NCBI GenBank assembly: GCA_020637805.1
Contig: JACKJU010000001.1
Coordinates: 415,484-479,483, forward strand
Length of the DNA stretch: 64,000 nucleotides
Origin: Nitratireductor sp.
Lineage (GTDB): Bacteria > Pseudomonadota > Alphaproteobacteria > Rhizobiales > Rhizobiaceae
Direction: 5' to 3'
Shown piece by piece: positions 27,139-35,234 of the stretch. The position numbers were made by a program, and so were the translations under genes. The notes beneath the pieces were generated by a model. The model saw only the letters and a list, made by a program, of their open reading frames with translations, was not told the DNA's origin and searched no databases. Every line of letters starts with the position of its first letter. The first letter of the stretch is position 1.

Positions 27139-28602
27139 ATGACATTCGACAAGCTTGGACTTTCCAAGAAGGTCCTGAAAGCCGTTGAGGCTTCAGGTTA
27201 CACCACACCGACCCCCATCCAGGAACAGGCAATACCCCACGTGCTGGAAAAGCGCGACGTACTGGGCATTGCCCAGACCGGCACCGGCAAGACCGCCGGT
27301 TTCGTGTTGCCGATGCTTTCATTGCTGGAAAAGGGCCGCGCCCGCGCCCGCATGCCGCGCACCCTCATTCTGGAGCCGACGCGCGAACTCGCCGCCCAGG
27401 TCGAGGAAAACTTCCGCAAATACGGCCAGAATCACAAGCTCAATGTTGCGCTCCTGATTGGTGGCGTTTCGTTCGACGAGCAGTTCCGGATACTGGACCG
27501 CGGCGCCGACGTGCTTATCGCAACGCCTGGCCGGCTGCTCGACCATTTCGAGCGCGGCAAACTGCTGATGCAGGGCGTCGAGATACTGATCATCGACGAA
27601 GCGGACCGTATGCTCGACATGGGTTTCATCCCCGATATCGAGCGCATCGTGAAAATGGTGCCGTTTACCCGCCAGACCCTGCTGTTCTCGGCGACCATGC
27701 CGCCGGAAATCGAGAAGCTGGCAAACCAGTTTCTTCAAAACCCGGTCTCCGTATCGGTTGCTCCTCCCTCCTCCGCCTCCAAGACGATCACGCAGCGTGC
27801 GGTTGCCTCGCCGTCGGAAGACTGGGAAAAACGCGCGATCCTGCGCGGGTTGATCGACAATGCAAAAGACCTCAAGAACGCGATCGTGTTCTGCAACCGC
27901 AAGGTGGATGTTTCCAATCTCTGGAAATCGCTGGACAAGCACGGCTATTCGGCAGGTGCCCTGCATGGCGACATGGACCAGTCATCGCGTACGGCGACCC
28001 TGAAAGCCTTCAAGGACAACAAGATCAAGATTCTTGTTGCTTCAGACGTTGCAGCGCGCGGCCTCGACATTCCAGACGTTTCCCACGTCTTCAATTTCGA
28101 TGTTCCGGTGAATGCTGAAGACTACGTCCACCGCATCGGCCGGACCGGGCGCGCGGGACGTGAAGGCGCAGCCTTCATGATCGTGACGCCAAATGATCAG
28201 CGCGGCTTCGAGGATATCGAGAAGCTGATCGTGGAGACCATCGCCTGGGATGGCGAACCCGTCGAGTGGGACGAATATGGCGGAAAACGCCGCCGTGGCG
28301 CGAAGCGCGGCGGCAAGGCGGACAAGCCGGACGAGCGCAAGCGCGGCCAGAAAACCCGCGCCAAGCCGGACCGCGAGGAAGAGCCCGCAGGCAAACCGCA
28401 GAAGGCCGAACGCTCAGCGAGCAAAACGGAAGCGCCACGCGAAGACCGCGCACCCAAGCGCGAGCGTGAAGACCGTTCGCCCAAACGCGAGCGCGGACCA
28501 AGCCGGAATACCGGCCGCGATGCAGGGCAAAAGGACCTCGAGATTTCCGACAAGGGCCATGCTTTTGGCGGCGAGGAAAATATCCCCGATTTCCTGAGGT
28601 AA
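27139..28602 (+). CDS. DEAD-box RNA helicase, RhlE-like
   Basis: 487 residues. The core (about 1-380) has the Q motif (TPTPIQEQAIP), AQTGTGKTAGF, PTRELAAQ, TPGRLLDHF, IIDEADRMLDMGF, SAT and HRIGRTGRAGREGAA in order. The tail (about 385-487) is basic and repetitive, with KRGGKADKP and KRERE/PKRER segments that should bind RNA. RhlE-type helicases remodel rRNA and mRNA, and can work with the RNase E degradosome; the rne gene is also in this window. The long leader and basic tail fit cold-related helicases, but induction is inferred only. Confidence 0.9.
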   Translation: MTFDKLGLSKKVLKAVEASGYTTPTPIQEQAIPHVLEKRDVLGIAQTGTGKTAGFVLPMLSLLEKGRARARMPRTLILEPTRELAAQVEENFRKYGQNHKLNVALLIGGVSFDEQFRILDRGADVLIATPGRLLDHFERGKLLMQGVEILIIDEADRMLDMGFIPDIERIVKMVPFTRQTLLFSATMPPEIEKLANQFLQNPVSVSVAPPSSASKTITQRAVASPSEDWEKRAILRGLIDNAKDLKNAIVFCNRKVDVSNLWKSLDKHGYSAGALHGDMDQSSRTATLKAFKDNKIKILVASDVAARGLDIPDVSHVFNFDVPVNAEDYVHRIGRTGRAGREGAAFMIVTPNDQRGFEDIEKLIVETIAWDGEPVEWDEYGGKRRRGAKRGGKADKPDERKRGQKTRAKPDREEEPAGKPQKAERSASKTEAPREDRAPKREREDRSPKRERGPSRNTGRDAGQKDLEISDKGHAFGGEENIPDFLR

Positions 28603-28914
28603 GGGTCTGGCTTCCTGGCGGAAGCGCCATTTGCCATCTGCTTATTTCCTGCGGCACCAATGGCCGCAGGCAGTTTTCCTGCATAGCCTGTCTGCCAGAT
28701 CGTGTCCGCTTCAGCTGTACTCGGATAGTCTCTGCAAGCGACCAAATTTGCTTGTGCATTCAGGTATTTCTTTTTCCGTCAAAACCCGAATTGCTCCAGC
28801 CCCGTAATCCGGATCAATTCTGCGGACATCCTTCAGCCTTGCCGCCACACATGTTAGCATTGCTGCTGCTGGTGGTAGTTCGATCGCCTGCACTGGAATA
28901 TCCGGAGGGACAGG
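28603..28914. other. intergenic region without supported features
   Basis: A 312-bp gap between the helicase gene and the SDR gene. It contains only a small TGGCG/CGCCA hairpin soon after the helicase stop and presumably the SDR promoter. No open frame in it shows family features or a good ribosome site. Confidence 0.5.
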
Positions 28915-29934
28915 ATGGCAAGAGACAGGGTACTGATAACCGGCATTTCCGGGTTCATCGCCAAACACACGGCACTGCAGTTCCTTGAGGCCGGATATGC
29001 CGTCCGGGGAACGGTGCGCGATGCGAAAAAGGGAGACGATGTCGCCGGTACGCTTTCGAAATACACTGACATTTCAAAGCTTGAGTTCGCCGAGGCCGAC
29101 TTGCTTGACGATAGTGGCTGGGACAAGGCGATGGCCGGCTGCGATTGCGTTGCCCACATGGCCTCCCCCTTCCCGCTTGCCCAGCCCAAGGACGAGAACG
29201 AACTGATCCGTCCCGCCGTCGAGGGAACGCTTCGCGTCCTGAAGGCGGCTGCCGATGCCGGCGTCGAGCGTTTCGTACAGACGTCTTCCAGTGTGGCGGT
29301 GATATACGGCCATCCGCACTCCAAGACGAGATTCGACGAAACCGACTGGACCAATGTCCAGAATCCTGAAGTTACGCCCTACCAGAAATCGAAGACGCTT
29401 GCGGAAAAGGCCGCCCGCGATTTCGTGGCGGAGCAAGGCGGCAACATGCACTATGCCTCGGTCAATCCGGGCCTTGTGCTCGGCCCTCCCCTCGACTCGC
29501 GGTTCGGCTCGTCTCTCGAGGTGATCCGCATGCTGCTCGCTGGCAAGTATCCAGGCGCGCCGAAACTGAAAATCCAGGTGGTGGACGTACGCGACATTGC
29601 CCGGATGCACCTGCTTGCGATGGAAACCAGCCAGCCTTCCGGCGGCCGCTATCTCGGCATCACCGACAATATCTGGATGCTCGACATGGCGAACATGCTT
29701 CGCGATGGCCTTGGCGACAAGGCCCGCAAGGCGCCAAAGCGTGAACTGCCCAATTTCATGGTAAAGCTGGTCGCCCTCTTCGACGGCGCGGCGCGTTCGG
29801 TCCTGCCGGAACTCGGCCTCGACAAGAGGATCGACAACAGCCATACGCGTGCGGAACTGGCAATCGACTTCATCCCTGCCGACGAGGCAGTCGTTACAGC
29901 CGGCAAGGCACTTATCGACATGAAGGCGGTTTAA
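28915..29934 (+). CDS. extended SDR, dihydroflavonol-4-reductase-like NAD(P)-dependent oxidoreductase
   Basis: 339 residues. The Rossmann motif is TGISGFIAKHTA and the catalytic motif is YQKSK (about residues 160-164), so unlike the SDR at 14310 it keeps Tyr and Lys. CVAHMASPFPL and SVNPGLVLGPPLDSR are typical of the dihydroflavonol reductase / cinnamoyl-CoA reductase group. In bacteria these enzymes reduce aldehydes or ketones of various kinds, and the substrate is not evident. It converges with the TfoX-like gene; an inverted repeat GCAGGT/ACCTGC at 29939-29954 spans the junction. Confidence 0.83.
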   Translation: MARDRVLITGISGFIAKHTALQFLEAGYAVRGTVRDAKKGDDVAGTLSKYTDISKLEFAEADLLDDSGWDKAMAGCDCVAHMASPFPLAQPKDENELIRPAVEGTLRVLKAAADAGVERFVQTSSSVAVIYGHPHSKTRFDETDWTNVQNPEVTPYQKSKTLAEKAARDFVAEQGGNMHYASVNPGLVLGPPLDSRFGSSLEVIRMLLAGKYPGAPKLKIQVVDVRDIARMHLLAMETSQPSGGRYLGITDNIWMLDMANMLRDGLGDKARKAPKRELPNFMVKLVALFDGAARSVLPELGLDKRIDNSHTRAELAIDFIPADEAVVTAGKALIDMKAV

Positions 29935-29944
29935 GCCGGCAGGT

Positions 29945-30313
29945 TCACACCTGCAGCTTGCGCTGACGGGGAGGCTTTGCCTGATCGAAGCGCACGGCAG
30001 CCTCATACGCCTTTGCCGCCCAAACCCGGAACTCGTCCGGCTCGTCGAGCAAACGTTCGGGAACGCGCCAGTATCCCATGTTCATTATCTTGCCATTGCG
30101 CTCGTATTCCCAGGGGCCGGAACCTTCCGCCTCGAAATCGGGAATATTGAACTCGTCCGCCTTGAAACAAAGGCCTTCGGACGAGTGGATGAGCGCGAAC
30201 ATAACGCCGTGGCGGAATATGCCCATGCCGCCGAACATGCGCTTGAAAACCACGCTGCCGAGCGGCGCGAACAGTTCTTCCAGATATGCCTTGTATTCAG
30301 GTGCGACGGCCAA
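29945..30313 (-). CDS. TfoX/Sxy N-terminal domain protein
   Basis: 122 residues matching the TfoX N-terminal domain: YLEELFAPLGSVVFKRMFGGMGIFRHGVMFAL, CFKADEFN and GYWRVPERLLDEPDEFRVWAAKAYEAA. TfoX/Sxy proteins regulate competence in gammaproteobacteria, but single-domain relatives elsewhere have no established role. The start is the TTG at 30313, chosen because AAGGAG (30321-30326) is 7 nt before it; an ATG-type start further upstream would enter an unconserved stretch. It lies about 160 bp downstream of sufA on the same strand. Confidence 0.78.
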   Translation of the reverse strand: MAVAPEYKAYLEELFAPLGSVVFKRMFGGMGIFRHGVMFALIHSSEGLCFKADEFNIPDFEAEGSGPWEYERNGKIMNMGYWRVPERLLDEPDEFRVWAAKAYEAAVRFDQAKPPRQRKLQV

Positions 30314-30423
30314 ACTGCAACTCCTTGCCGTTGCAGACCGTTTCACCGTTAGGTGTAAACGATCCAATGGCGTTCCGCGAACGTGACAGCCTTGCGTGAC
30401 GGTGGCAAGCAGCACAGAGGCCC

Positions 30424-30447
30424 CTACTGACAACATTGTGTCAGTAG
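30424..30447 (-). promoter_or_regulatory. perfect 9-bp inverted repeat between sufA and the TfoX-like gene
   Basis: CTACTGACA and TGTCAGTAG flank a 6-nt centre. It begins about 30 bp after the sufA stop and about 110 bp before the TfoX start. It could be a transcript-end hairpin (no T run follows) or an operator of the TGACA-N6-TGTCA type. Confidence 0.45.
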
Positions 30448-30476
30448 AGTCGCAGCACTTCAGGGATTCGAAAGGT

Positions 30477-30863
30477 TCAGTTTGCGGGTGCCTGCCGCGC
30501 CTGGAGCATTTCCGGCGACATCTCGGCAGGTTTCAGTTCCACCGACTCGCCACACCCGCAGGCGGAAGTCTGGTTCGGGTTGTTGAAGACAAAGCCGGTT
30601 CTGAGTTTCGTCACCTCGAAGTCGAGCTGGGTGCCCAGAAGGAACAGCGTGGCCTGCGGATTGACGTAGAAAATGCCTTCCGGCGTTTCAACCTTGTCGT
30701 CCTTCGGGTCTTCCTCGGTGACGAGATCGACAGTGTACTCCATGCCCGCGCAGCCGGCATTCTTCAGACCGATGCGAATGCCGATGGCTTCCGGCCTGTT
30801 TGCCAGAATTTCGCTCAAGCGGTCTCGTGCTGCCTGTGTCGTTGTGATGACTTCGAATGCCAT
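30477..30863 (-). CDS. sufA: SufA-like A-type Fe-S carrier
   Basis: 128 residues of the HesB/IscA family. The three cluster-binding cysteines are present: GCAGMEY in the centre and ACGCGES near the C-terminus. It receives or hands on Fe-S clusters built by SufBCD. Start chosen at ATG 30863 (MAFEVITT), which matches the family's start; an open frame to 30911 adds 16 unlikely residues. It is the last gene of the suf operon, 66 bp after sufT. Confidence 0.9.
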   Translation of the reverse strand: MAFEVITTTQAARDRLSEILANRPEAIGIRIGLKNAGCAGMEYTVDLVTEEDPKDDKVETPEGIFYVNPQATLFLLGTQLDFEVTKLRTGFVFNNPNQTSACGCGESVELKPAEMSPEMLQARQAPAN

Positions 30864-30929
30864 TGGATTGCCTGTCTCTTCACTTACAAGATGAATCTGG
30901 TGTCTCCCCACCCGGAATTCAAACCTTTC

Positions 30930-31361
30930 CTACCACATGCCTACTGCGATCTGCGCTTCCTCCGACATGCGCTCGGGTGTCCAGGGCGGATCAAAGACGA
31001 GATCGACATCAACGTCCATGACACCTTCGACGCCGGAAATCGCCTGCTGCACCCACATGGGCATTTCGCCCGCAACGGGGCATCCGGGAGCCGTCAATGT
31101 CATCTGGACGTGCACGGTGCGATCGTCGTCGATATCGACCCGGTAGATCAGGCCGAGTTCGTAGATGTCCGCCGGGATTTCGGGGTCGTAGACGGTCTTG
31201 AGCGCGGCCACGATGTCGCCGGTCATGCGCTCGAGTTCCTCCTGCGGCAGGGTCGAGGTGGCGAAAGCCGCGCTGTTCGGCCCCGCGCCAACGATCTCGC
31301 GCTGCATCGTGCCCTCGCCCGTGTTTTCCGTATCTGCTGCCTTGTCCATCATCGGTCTCAC
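30930..31361 (-). CDS. sufT: SufT-like DUF59 (MIP18) protein
   Basis: 143 residues. The N-terminal 40 are variable and the DUF59 domain follows: LKTVYDPEIPADIYELGLIY, VHVQMTLTAPGCPVAGEMP and VDLVFDPPWTPERMSEEAQ. The invariant cysteine is in APGCP. SufT helps mature Fe-S proteins in bacteria. The GTG start at 31361 overlaps the sufS stop (GTGA), so translation is coupled; ATGs at 31352 and 31349 are alternatives. Confidence 0.88.
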   Translation of the reverse strand: MRPMMDKAADTENTGEGTMQREIVGAGPNSAAFATSTLPQEELERMTGDIVAALKTVYDPEIPADIYELGLIYRVDIDDDRTVHVQMTLTAPGCPVAGEMPMWVQQAISGVEGVMDVDVDLVFDPPWTPERMSEEAQIAVGMW

Positions 31362-32596
31362 GAAAAGAAATTGCGCGCCTTTTCAAGCGCCTCTGCGAGG
31401 ACATCCACTTCCTCGCGTGTATTGTACATGGCAAATGAGGCACGGCATGTCGAGGACACCCCGAACCGCGCCATCAATGGCTGTGCGCAATGGGTGCCGG
31501 CCCGCACGGCAACGCCCTGCCGGTCGATCACCATCGAGATATCGTGCGCGTGAATGCCCTTCATCTCGAAGGAGATGATGGCACCCTTGCCGGGGGCCTC
31601 GCCGATGATCCTGAGCGAATTGATGCGCTTCAGCCTTTCATGGGCATAGTCGCGCAGATCATTCTCATGGGCAAGAATGGCTTCGCGGCCGACGGTCTCC
31701 ATGTACTCCAGCGCAGCACCCAGGCCGATTGCCTGAGCTATCGGCGGCGTTCCCGCCTCGAACCGGTGTGGCGGTTCGCCATAGGTCACCTCGTCCTCGG
31801 TCACGTCGAGGATCATTTCACCGCCGCCCTCGAAGGGCTGCATGGATTTCAGCAGCTCCATCCTGCCCCACAGGATGCCAATGCCCGAAGGGCCGTAGAC
31901 CTTGTGGCCGGTGAAGCAGTAGAAATCGACGCCGAGTTCCTGCACGTCCACCGGCAGGTGTACCGCGCCCTGGCTGCCATCGGCCATCACCAGTGCGCCA
32001 TGCGCATGCGCCATCGCGGATACGCGTTTCAGGTCCACCACCGTGCCCAGTACGTTCGACATGTGGGTGATCGCAACCAGTTTCGTTCGCGGCGTGAACG
32101 CAGCTTCGAGCTTGTCGTAGGAAACGCTGCCATCGTCTTCCACCGGCAGCCAGACCAGTTTCACGCCCATGCGCTCGCGCAGGAAATGCCAGGGAACGAT
32201 ATTGGAATGATGCTCCATCTGGGTGAGGATGATCTCGTCGCCCTCGCGAAGATTTTTCATCGCCCAACCGTAAGCGACCGTATTGATCGCCTCGGTGGAA
32301 CCCTTGGTGAAGATGCATTCATTCACATCCGGCGCATTGATGAAGCTCCGGACGATCTCCCGCGCGCGCTCATAGGAGTCGGTGGTCGCGTTCGACAGAT
32401 AGTGAAGGCCGCGATGCACGTTGGCATATTCATGCTCGTAGACATTGCGGATGCAGTCGATCACCTGGCTCGGCTTCTGCGCGGAGGCACCGTTGTCGAG
32501 ATAGACGAGCGGCTTGCCGTGCACCTGACGCGAAAGGATCGGAAAGTCCGACCGAATCTTCTCGACATCGTATGCCGGTTTGACGTCAGCCTTCAT
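31358..32596 (-). CDS. sufS: cysteine desulfurase SufS
   Basis: 412 residues, group II class V aminotransferase. The N-terminus YDVEKIRSDFPILSRQVHGKPLVYLDNGAS is characteristic. The PLP lysine is in FYCFTGHKVYGPSGIG and the active-site cysteine lies in RAGTHCAQPLM, as in SufS. It mobilises sulfur from cysteine for SufBCD. The ATG overlaps the 3' end of the VOC gene by 11 bp and its stop overlaps sufT. No sufE is seen in the operon, so the sulfur acceptor must be encoded elsewhere or SufBCD is served directly. Confidence 0.93.
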   Translation of the reverse strand: MKADVKPAYDVEKIRSDFPILSRQVHGKPLVYLDNGASAQKPSQVIDCIRNVYEHEYANVHRGLHYLSNATTDSYERAREIVRSFINAPDVNECIFTKGSTEAINTVAYGWAMKNLREGDEIILTQMEHHSNIVPWHFLRERMGVKLVWLPVEDDGSVSYDKLEAAFTPRTKLVAITHMSNVLGTVVDLKRVSAMAHAHGALVMADGSQGAVHLPVDVQELGVDFYCFTGHKVYGPSGIGILWGRMELLKSMQPFEGGGEMILDVTEDEVTYGEPPHRFEAGTPPIAQAIGLGAALEYMETVGREAILAHENDLRDYAHERLKRINSLRIIGEAPGKGAIISFEMKGIHAHDISMVIDRQGVAVRAGTHCAQPLMARFGVSSTCRASFAMYNTREEVDVLAEALEKARNFFS

Positions 32597-32978
32597 AGCT
32601 TATGAACTCCATGAGCGAGCCGTCGGGATCGCGAAAATACAAGCTGGTGCCATTTCCACCGGCGCCAAATCGCTCCACCGGACCCAGTTCCACTTCGATC
32701 TCGCATTTCTCCAGGTGAAGTCTGGCGTCAGATATCGGTCCGTTCCAACGAAAACACAGATCGGAATTGCCCGGCATTACAGGCATCCTTGCCTTTGGCT
32801 CGGCGACCTTGTCCGGCCCATGGCAGTTCAACTGCTGTGAGCCGATGCGGAAGGCATAGCCACCACCGGGAGCGGTTATCGCTTCAGCCCCGATTACCCG
32901 GACATAGAAATCCTTCGCCCGCTCCCAGTCGGAAACGTGAATCACGCAGTGGTCCAGGCTTGTCGGAAGCTCAGCCAT
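32586..32978 (-). CDS. VOC (glyoxalase/bleomycin resistance fold) protein inside the suf operon
   Basis: 130 residues of one VOC module pair: LDHCVIHVSDWERAKDFYVRVIGAE at the start, then LYFRDPDGSLMEFISYEG at the end. The His and Glu metal-ligand positions are kept. Members include glyoxalase I, dioxygenases and resistance proteins, so the reaction is unknown. Start chosen at ATG 32978, which overlaps the sufD stop by 8 bp (ATGGCTGA). Its stop overlaps the sufS start by 11 bp. Both overlaps make it an integral part of the operon. Confidence 0.83.
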   Translation of the reverse strand: MAELPTSLDHCVIHVSDWERAKDFYVRVIGAEAITAPGGGYAFRIGSQQLNCHGPDKVAEPKARMPVMPGNSDLCFRWNGPISDARLHLEKCEIEVELGPVERFGAGGNGTSLYFRDPDGSLMEFISYEG

Positions 32979-34212
32979 TCCGGTCCAGCCAGTTCTCGAT
33001 ACGGGTGGTGAGAACCTCCGACAGTGCCTCGTAGTCGAGGTCCTCGAAGACCTCTTCGACGAAAGCCTTGACCAGCAATGCCCTTGCCTCGCGCTCGGGA
33101 ATGCCGCGGGCACGCAGGTAGAACAGGTGATCCTCCTCAATGTCCGTCACGGTCGCGCCATGTGCGCACTGGACGTCATCGGCAAAGATCTCGAGTTCCG
33201 GCTTGGCCGAAAAATCCGCCGCGTCGGAAAGCAGCAGCGTGTTGCAGGCCATGCGCGCATCGGTCTTCTGGGCGATCCTGGCAACCCGGATCTGTCCCTG
33301 GAAGACACCGTTGCCGTCGGCCAGCGCCACATTGCGGAACGTCTCGGTGGAAGTCGTCTCCGGCTCTTCATGGGCAAGCGTGGTGGTGACGTCGATATGC
33401 GCGTCCTTGCCAATGAGGTTGACGCCCTTGATGTCAAGGTTGGCCCCCGCGCCGCGAACGGCCACGTGCACTTCCTGGCGAACCAGACGGCCGCCTGCGT
33501 TGAGAATGAGAAGCTGGAGATCGGCCCCTTCGGCCAGATGCACGTTGAGCTGGGCCAGCCGGTCGGTCGCCGTATCCAGTTCCTGATCGACCAGCCATGT
33601 CACCTTCGCGTTCCTGCCGACAGCAAGATTGGTAACGATGTTCTGGTGGTTTTCCTCAACCGAGGAATGATTGCGGTCGAGAAAAACGGCTTCGGCATCC
33701 TCGCCAACCACGACCTGGTGGGTCAGCACCTGCGAAGCACCGCCTGCAGCAAGGTGCACCAGGCTAACCGGCTTTGCGACCTTCGCTCGGTCCGCAACCG
33801 TCAGCGAAACGCCATTGGCAGACAATGCACGATTGATGTCACCGATGGTGTCGGCTTCGATCACCACGCCTTCCGGCGGTGCCATGTCGCTGTTGGATGC
33901 GGTGCCGGAGATGCCTTCAGGCAGGTTTGCCAGTTCGCCTTCCACATGCGAACCGTTTGCGAAGGTGATGACGAAGCTGTCGATCAGCTGCGGCAGATCA
34001 ACCTGAGCGCCCCACTCGCCCTCGACGCCCGGAAAGGCCTTCAGAAGCGAGCGCAAATCGGTGTAGTGCCACGGCTCGACACGCCGCGTCGGCAGCCCGC
34101 GCGCCCTGATCTTCTCGGCAGTCACGGCAGCAGCCGGATTGGCGGAAGCGCCAAGCGCCTCGACCAACGCGGTTTCGCCCGCCGTCAGCGTTATGTTCGG
34201 ATGGGTGTTCAT
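32971..34212 (-). CDS. sufD: Fe-S scaffold protein SufD
   Basis: 413 residues. The C-terminal half carries the SufB/D beta-helix with DARMACNTLLLSDAADFSAKPELEIFADDVQCAHGATV and FYLRARGIPEREARALLVKAF. The N-terminal part is variable, as in the family (RGLPTRRVEPWHYTDLRSLL). It forms SufBC2D with SufB and SufC and is needed for iron acquisition by the scaffold. It lies 12 bp after sufC. Confidence 0.93.
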   Translation of the reverse strand: MNTHPNITLTAGETALVEALGASANPAAAVTAEKIRARGLPTRRVEPWHYTDLRSLLKAFPGVEGEWGAQVDLPQLIDSFVITFANGSHVEGELANLPEGISGTASNSDMAPPEGVVIEADTIGDINRALSANGVSLTVADRAKVAKPVSLVHLAAGGASQVLTHQVVVGEDAEAVFLDRNHSSVEENHQNIVTNLAVGRNAKVTWLVDQELDTATDRLAQLNVHLAEGADLQLLILNAGGRLVRQEVHVAVRGAGANLDIKGVNLIGKDAHIDVTTTLAHEEPETTSTETFRNVALADGNGVFQGQIRVARIAQKTDARMACNTLLLSDAADFSAKPELEIFADDVQCAHGATVTDIEEDHLFYLRARGIPEREARALLVKAFVEEVFEDLDYEALSEVLTTRIENWLDRNG

Positions 34213-34224
34213 TGCAACCGTTCC

Positions 34225-34980
34225 TTACGCCGCCTCGCCGATGACGTCGGCATAGCCGTTCTCTTCCAGGTGCAGCGCAAGCGACTTGTCGCCAGACTTG
34301 ATGATGCGGCCCTTGTAGAGAACGTGCACCGTGTCCGGCACGATGTGTTCCAGCAGGCGCTGGTAGTGGGTGATGACGAGGAAGGACCGGTCGGGTCCGC
34401 GCAGCGCATTCACGCCCTCGGAAACGACTTTCAGCGCATCGATGTCGAGGCCGGAATCGGTCTCGTCCATGACGCAGAGTTTCGGGTCGAGCAGCGACAT
34501 CTGCAGGATCTCCGCGCGTTTCTTCTCACCGCCGGAAAAGCCGGTATTCAGCGAACGCTTGAGCATGTCCATCGAGATGCCGAGCTTTTCGGCAGCGCCG
34601 CGCACGGTCTTGATGAAATCCGGCGTCTTCATTTCCTCTTCGCCGCGCGCCTTGCGCTGCGAATTCATCGCGGCTTTCAGGAAGTTCATCGTCGGCACGC
34701 CCGGGATTTCCACCGGATACTGGAAAGCGAGGAAAATGCCGGCAGCTGCGCGCTCGTCCGGTTCCAGTTCGAGGATCGACTGGCCATTGAACAGGATATC
34801 GCCCTCGGTGACTTCGTAGTCTTCCTTGCCGGCCATGACATAGGAAAGGGTCGACTTGCCGGAGCCGTTCGGCCCCATGATGGCTGCGACTTCACCGTCT
34901 TTGACGGTCAGGTTCACGCCCTTGAGGATTTCGGTGCCGTCCTCGGCAATTCTCGCGTGCAGGTTCTTGATCTCTAGCAT
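34225..34980 (-). CDS. sufC: SufC ATPase
   Basis: 251 residues, ABC-type ATPase. Walker A is GPNGSGKS, the signature is FSGGEKKRAEILQ, Walker B is LCVMDETDSGLDIDAL and the switch histidine is in VITHYQRLLEH. It drives shape changes in SufBC2D. The motifs are unaltered and the length is usual. It begins 44 bp downstream of the small membrane protein gene. Confidence 0.95.
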   Translation of the reverse strand: MLEIKNLHARIAEDGTEILKGVNLTVKDGEVAAIMGPNGSGKSTLSYVMAGKEDYEVTEGDILFNGQSILELEPDERAAAGIFLAFQYPVEIPGVPTMNFLKAAMNSQRKARGEEEMKTPDFIKTVRGAAEKLGISMDMLKRSLNTGFSGGEKKRAEILQMSLLDPKLCVMDETDSGLDIDALKVVSEGVNALRGPDRSFLVITHYQRLLEHIVPDTVHVLYKGRIIKSGDKSLALHLEENGYADVIGEAA

Positions 34981-35024
34981 CTTGTTTTCTCTTCTATTTC
35001 TGTCCCCTTCGGGGATATCTCAAC

Positions 35025-35189
35025 TCAATAACCCATCATCGATTTCAGCAGCGGCAGAATGGTCGCTGCCGCGATACCGACGATGGCGCCGACTACGATC
35101 CTGGTTGAGCGTCCGCCTACAGACGGTGCCAAGGCTGCAAGCGCCCCGCAGATTGCCGCATACCAGACGATCGCCGTGCTATCGATCAT
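35025..35189 (-). CDS. small membrane protein between sufB and sufC
   Basis: 54 residues from ATG 35189. Two hydrophobic segments, STAIVWYAAICGALAALAP and IVVGAIVGIAAATILPLLKSMMG, are separated by a short basic loop (GGRSTR), predicting a helical hairpin in the inner membrane. AGGGA lies about 11 nt before the ATG; a TTG at 35219 would add 10 residues. The position between sufB and sufC in the same direction (46 bp after sufB, 44 bp before sufC) argues that it is expressed. I do not recognise a family. Confidence 0.6.
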   Translation of the reverse strand: MIDSTAIVWYAAICGALAALAPSVGGRSTRIVVGAIVGIAAATILPLLKSMMGY

Positions 35190-35234
35190 GCCGTGTCTTG
35201 TCCCTGAGCAGGATCGCAACGAAAAACGCGCCCA

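Noticed and set aside
26952..27167. Minus-strand frame of 71 residues with a CPQC motif next to the helicase start
   Set aside because: It looks faintly like a zinc ribbon, but only one cysteine pair is present, it overlaps the helicase start and promoter, and no ribosome site precedes it.
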